64,000 bases of DNA from JBQLZO01 sp052168315 (GTDB lineage Bacteria; Planctomycetota; Phycisphaerae; Phycisphaerales; UBA1924): positions 28,134-92,133 of the forward strand of contig JBQLZO010000024.1 in assembly GCA_052168315.1 (NCBI GenBank). The letters are read 5' to 3'. Below are positions 61,268 through 64,000 of the stretch, piece by piece (position 1 is the stretch's first letter; every line of letters begins with the position of its first letter). The notes below the pieces were generated by a model, which was given only the letters and a program-made list of their open reading frames with translations, was not told the DNA's origin and searched no databases. A program made the translations under genes and the position numbers.

Positions 61268-61984
61268 ATGATCCAGAAAGACGATAACAACACAGCAACA
61301 AACGATCAAGCAGTCTTGCAGGCTGACGTCTCAGAGCAGCCTTTGCGCCAAGTATTGGCAATCAAGGACTTGCCTGCCTCGTCAGATGGCGAGAAAATCC
61401 CGAGATTTCTCACGGCCCGCCTGCTAATAGGCGCCGATGCAAGCGGTGCCATATCGGTGTCATATCCCTCAAGATCGAGCCGGATTACCCTGTCGATCGT
61501 ATTTGTCGTCACCTGGGGATTTACATTTATGTTGGCCCTCCTCTTTACTATTCACGCGATACTTCAAGTGCAAATTGGGAATCTGAGCATTGGTGCTTGG
61601 GCAGCAATTGTCGCGGCCGCAACCTTTTTCGCATCTGCAAACACAGTTATGTGTGCCCTGCTGCACAAGGCGTGGTACTCCCGTCCAGTAATTGTGGTTT
61701 GGGATGCTCCTCGCAACTCAGTGATCCATAAACGAGACGGCTGGGTCGCGCGGCTAAGCGATTTCAATGTTATTGTTGTGACCAGCGGCAGAGTTGGAGT
61801 TGTGAATCCAGAAACGCTGCAGATCAATCGCGTCCGATGTTGGCAAGTATCGCTCGCAAAATCTTCTGAACCAACCAGGCGGCTATTGCTTTGGACATTC
61901 CGCCATCGATGGCCGAGGCGAATGAATGAAATAGAGCTTCTTTCCCGGTTGACAGGTTTTGCGGTCGAAATGCCAAAGACATGA
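61268..61984 (+). CDS. Two-pass membrane protein of unknown function
   Basis: ATG 61268 (MIQKDDNNTATNDQ) gives 238 residues; the longer frame would start inside repeat copy B. Two membrane segments (TLSIVFVVTWGFTFMLALLF near 77-98 and AAIVAAATFFASANTVMCAL near 113-132) are followed by a cytoplasmic beta-rich domain (SRPVIVVWDAPRNSVIHKRD, FNVIVVTSGRVGVVNPETL). AT-richer than the flanks. A partial repeat copy begins 2 bp after its stop. Function unknown. Confidence 0.6.
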   Translation: MIQKDDNNTATNDQAVLQADVSEQPLRQVLAIKDLPASSDGEKIPRFLTARLLIGADASGAISVSYPSRSSRITLSIVFVVTWGFTFMLALLFTIHAILQVQIGNLSIGAWAAIVAAATFFASANTVMCALLHKAWYSRPVIVVWDAPRNSVIHKRDGWVARLSDFNVIVVTSGRVGVVNPETLQINRVRCWQVSLAKSSEPTRRLLLWTFRHRWPRRMNEIELLSRLTGFAVEMPKT

Positions 61985-61986
61985 CC

Positions 61987-62158
61987 GGCGGGGTGGCACC
62001 AATTCCATTCTTACCCGTGCCACCAAGATCGTTTCGATGTCGGTGTCTTCATCCGACGAGTCCCAAGCCCGACATGCTCAGACACGCCTGACTCACGGCG
62101 CGGTGCCACCAACACTCCCCACCTCTCCGCGTGCGACCGACATCGCCCCAATGTCCGC
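61987..62158 (+). repeat. Two partial dispersed-repeat copies in tandem (C and D)
   Basis: Copy C starts GGCGGGGTGGCACC at 61987 and includes an imperfect hairpin at 62021-62045. A more degenerate copy D starts GGCGCGGTGCCACC at 62097 with a decayed hairpin near 62134-62158. Both keep only the left part of the element. Confidence 0.65.
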
Positions 62159-62217
62159 CGCTCCCCCCACCACCCCACCACCCACGCCCCAATCCCCCTC
62201 CCCCTCCCGCCCAGCCA

Positions 62218-63666
62218 TCAAGGCATCTCATACCCCAGCGCCTCATCCTCAATCGGCAGCACCGGCTCACCCTGCATGTTCTGCTGCACAACCTTGAACT
62301 GATCCACCAGGAACAGCGGCTTCGCGGCCTCCTCGCTCAGCGCGTTCAGCCGAGCCTGCAGCGCCCGGACCCGCTCCGGATACTCCTCGGCCAGGTTCGT
62401 CGTCTCCCCCGGATCCTCCGCGAGATTGAACAGCTCAAGGCTCTGCGGCAGCATCGTCCGCCAGACCAGCTTCCAATCGCCCTGGCGGACCGCGCCGCGG
62501 AACGGCTCGATGTTGTAAATCACCTCGGTCCGAGGCGAAGCCTCCCCACCCGCGATCGTGCCCCATACATCCAGCCCGTCAAGCGGCCTGGCGTTGTCGG
62601 TCGGCGCGCCGGCCAGCGCCGCAAAGGTCGTGTACAGGTCCACCACATGGATCAACCCATCCACCTCGCCCGCCCGCACAACCCCGGGCCAGTTGGCCAG
62701 CGCGCACACCAGCGTGCCACCCTCATACAGCGTCCCCTTCCCGTTCCGCAGGTGCCCATTGTCGCACGGAATCGTGATCTCGGACAGATCCGCCATCACA
62801 CCCGCGAACATCGCGCTCCGCGTGCCCCCGTTGTCGCTGTGGAAAACGATCAGCGTGTCATCCCGCATGCCCGTCCGCTCCAGCGCATCCACCACCCGCC
62901 CGATCTCATCATCAAGCGATGCGATCATGCCCGCGTAGGTCCGGCGCGTCGGATCCTCGATATGCGGGAATCGGTCGACATACTCCTGCGGAGCCTGGTA
63001 CGGCGTGTGCGGCGCGTTGAAGGCCAGATACAGGTAAAGCGGCGTCTCCGGATCGTGACCCTCGATCAGCCGCACCGCATCCGCGCCCAGCAGCGTCGTC
63101 GTGTACCCCTCCTCGTGGACCTGCTCGTTGTCGCGGAACCAGTCCAGCACGCCCGACTCCTCGTGCGTGAAATAGTCCAGCTCCCCGATGATCGGGCCGT
63201 ACTGATAATCAAACCCGCGCTGCCGCGGCCAGTACTTCTTATCCGCGTGCCCCAGGTGCCACTTGCCGATGATCGCCGTCTTGTACCCGGCCTCCTTCAG
63301 CGCCTGCGGCATCAGCCACTCCTCGGTGTCCAGCCCGTAGTCGGACACCGAGAGGATCACCGCCGTCTGAAGCCCATACCGGAACGGATACCGCCCCGTC
63401 ATCAGCGCCGCCCGCGTGGGCGTGCACATCGGCTGCGCGTAGAACTGGCCGAGCCGCGCCCCGCCCGCGGCCAGCGCATCGATGTTCGGCGTGCGAAGGT
63501 CCTCAGCCCCGTTGAACCCCACATCCTTCCACCCAAGGTCATCGGCCACAATGTGAACGATGTGCGGCCGAGGCGCCCGCACCTCCTCCGCCCAAGAGCG
63601 ACCAGCACCCAGCAGCACACAAACCAGCGCAACGATGACAGGCAACGATCGGAACTTCGAACACAT
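62218..63666 (-). CDS. Secreted arylsulfatase
   Basis: ATG 63666 with AGGAG about ten bases upstream gives 482 residues with a signal peptide (LPVIVALVCVLLGAGRSWA). Sulfatase motifs are complete: metal-binding HIVADDLGW (D42, D43), the formylglycine motif CTPTR with C81 followed by AALMTGRYPFRYG, KWHLGH, FNAPHTPYQAP, and SDNGG. The enzyme cleaves sulfate esters, in planctomycetes typically from algal polysaccharides or mucins. C81 must be converted to formylglycine by a maturase, which is not in the window. It stands alone, with no sulfatase cluster. Confidence 0.95.
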   Translation of the reverse strand: MCSKFRSLPVIVALVCVLLGAGRSWAEEVRAPRPHIVHIVADDLGWKDVGFNGAEDLRTPNIDALAAGGARLGQFYAQPMCTPTRAALMTGRYPFRYGLQTAVILSVSDYGLDTEEWLMPQALKEAGYKTAIIGKWHLGHADKKYWPRQRGFDYQYGPIIGELDYFTHEESGVLDWFRDNEQVHEEGYTTTLLGADAVRLIEGHDPETPLYLYLAFNAPHTPYQAPQEYVDRFPHIEDPTRRTYAGMIASLDDEIGRVVDALERTGMRDDTLIVFHSDNGGTRSAMFAGVMADLSEITIPCDNGHLRNGKGTLYEGGTLVCALANWPGVVRAGEVDGLIHVVDLYTTFAALAGAPTDNARPLDGLDVWGTIAGGEASPRTEVIYNIEPFRGAVRQGDWKLVWRTMLPQSLELFNLAEDPGETTNLAEEYPERVRALQARLNALSEEAAKPLFLVDQFKVVQQNMQGEPVLPIEDEALGYEMP

Positions 63667-64000
63667 GGCAACTGACTCCTGAAGAACACACCGGGCACCC
63701 ACCCCCCAAACCAAGCCATCACTTTACCTCCCATCACCCCGCACGACCCCCTGGGCAGGGTCGCACCGACACCTCCACCCCTCTCCCCGTGCCACCGACA
63801 TCGCCTCGATGTCGGTGTCTTCCTCCCTCACCACGCCCCACCTACCCAGATCCTCACCAACACCCTCCACACCGCCTCGCCCAACTCCAGCTGCACGCCC
63901 GACGACGCCGGCTGCATCACCCCAACCACCCCTCCGCCCCCAGCACCCGCCGGGCGCTCACCAACGCCGCTTCCCCCCACCCGCCACCCCCCCTCACACC
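63667..64000. other. Right-edge non-coding region with a partial dispersed repeat
   Basis: No supported gene. A partial repeat starts GGCAGGGTCGCACC at 63754 and holds a hairpin with perfect 11 bp arms, CACCGACATCG...CGATGTCGGTG, at 63793-63817. The rest is C-rich on the plus strand, like the stretches at 28.9 and 31.6 kb. Confidence 0.6.

Noticed and set aside
60350..62158. Integron cassette array with attC sites
   Set aside because: Gene-repeat alternation looks similar, but I find no paired RYYYAAC/GTTRRRY core sites in the right places and no integron integrase. I kept only the neutral term cassette-like.

Overview
The window looks like a chromosome segment of a planctomycete, probably of the Phycisphaerae group. 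It is GC-rich. It has giant RHS/YD-repeat proteins with embedded dockerin-like calcium repeats, a compact type II secretion operon, a secreted arylsulfatase, and a small membrane protein ending in a CxxCGYD...CxxCG zinc ribbon, a signature I associate with this group. The assignment rests on protein character only; there is no marker gene.

Region 1 (1-32 kb) holds polymorphic-toxin-like loci around a secretion operon. A partial RHS gene (3-6137) and a complete one (21094-27684) both end in AT-richer tips carrying an HExxH metallopeptidase motif. Each is followed within about 25 bp by a gene for an exported protein, a candidate immunity protein. An IS630-type element (7160-8169) lies after the first pair. 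Between the two RHS loci, on the minus strand, is a type II secretion operon: secretin, ATPase, platform protein, five pseudopilins, C/L/M-like proteins and a TPR protein. After the second pair comes a start-less orphan RHS cassette (29338-30613). It repeats the last part of the second RHS core almost exactly, then changes to a different tip, and has its own membrane-protein partner. A ~300 bp direct repeat flanks the cassette.

Region 2 (32.7-53.2 kb) is accessory DNA with mobilisation genes: ArdC-like antirestriction protein, MobF relaxase-helicase, VirD4/TraG-type ATPase and membrane partner, but no VirB channel genes. Its cargo is a SET-domain methyltransferase, an HNH-like protein, a Fic protein, an unrecognised two-gene beta-helix membrane system (45627-51052) and a TIR (MTH538/ThsB type) plus DUF4231/SLATT-like operon that looks like antiviral defence.

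Region 3 (53718-59747) is a ~6 kb integrative element in a tRNA-Leu(UAA) gene: putative excisionase, winged-helix protein, TOPRIM/ATPase primase-helicase and a complete tyrosine recombinase. A 27 bp direct repeat marks both ends. The integrase ORF reads through the tRNA gene. At the far end of the element, an ORF continues in the same frame out of the left att copy. When the element is circular these should join, so integration would swap the integrase C-terminus, similar to archaeal SSV-type split integrases.

Region 4 (59.8-64 kb) has three small AT-richer genes, each followed at once by a copy or part of a ~267 bp dispersed repeat with terminal inverted repeats and two perfect hairpins, then an arylsulfatase. 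Partial copies of the repeat also follow the RHS partner genes, which gives a cassette-like layout.
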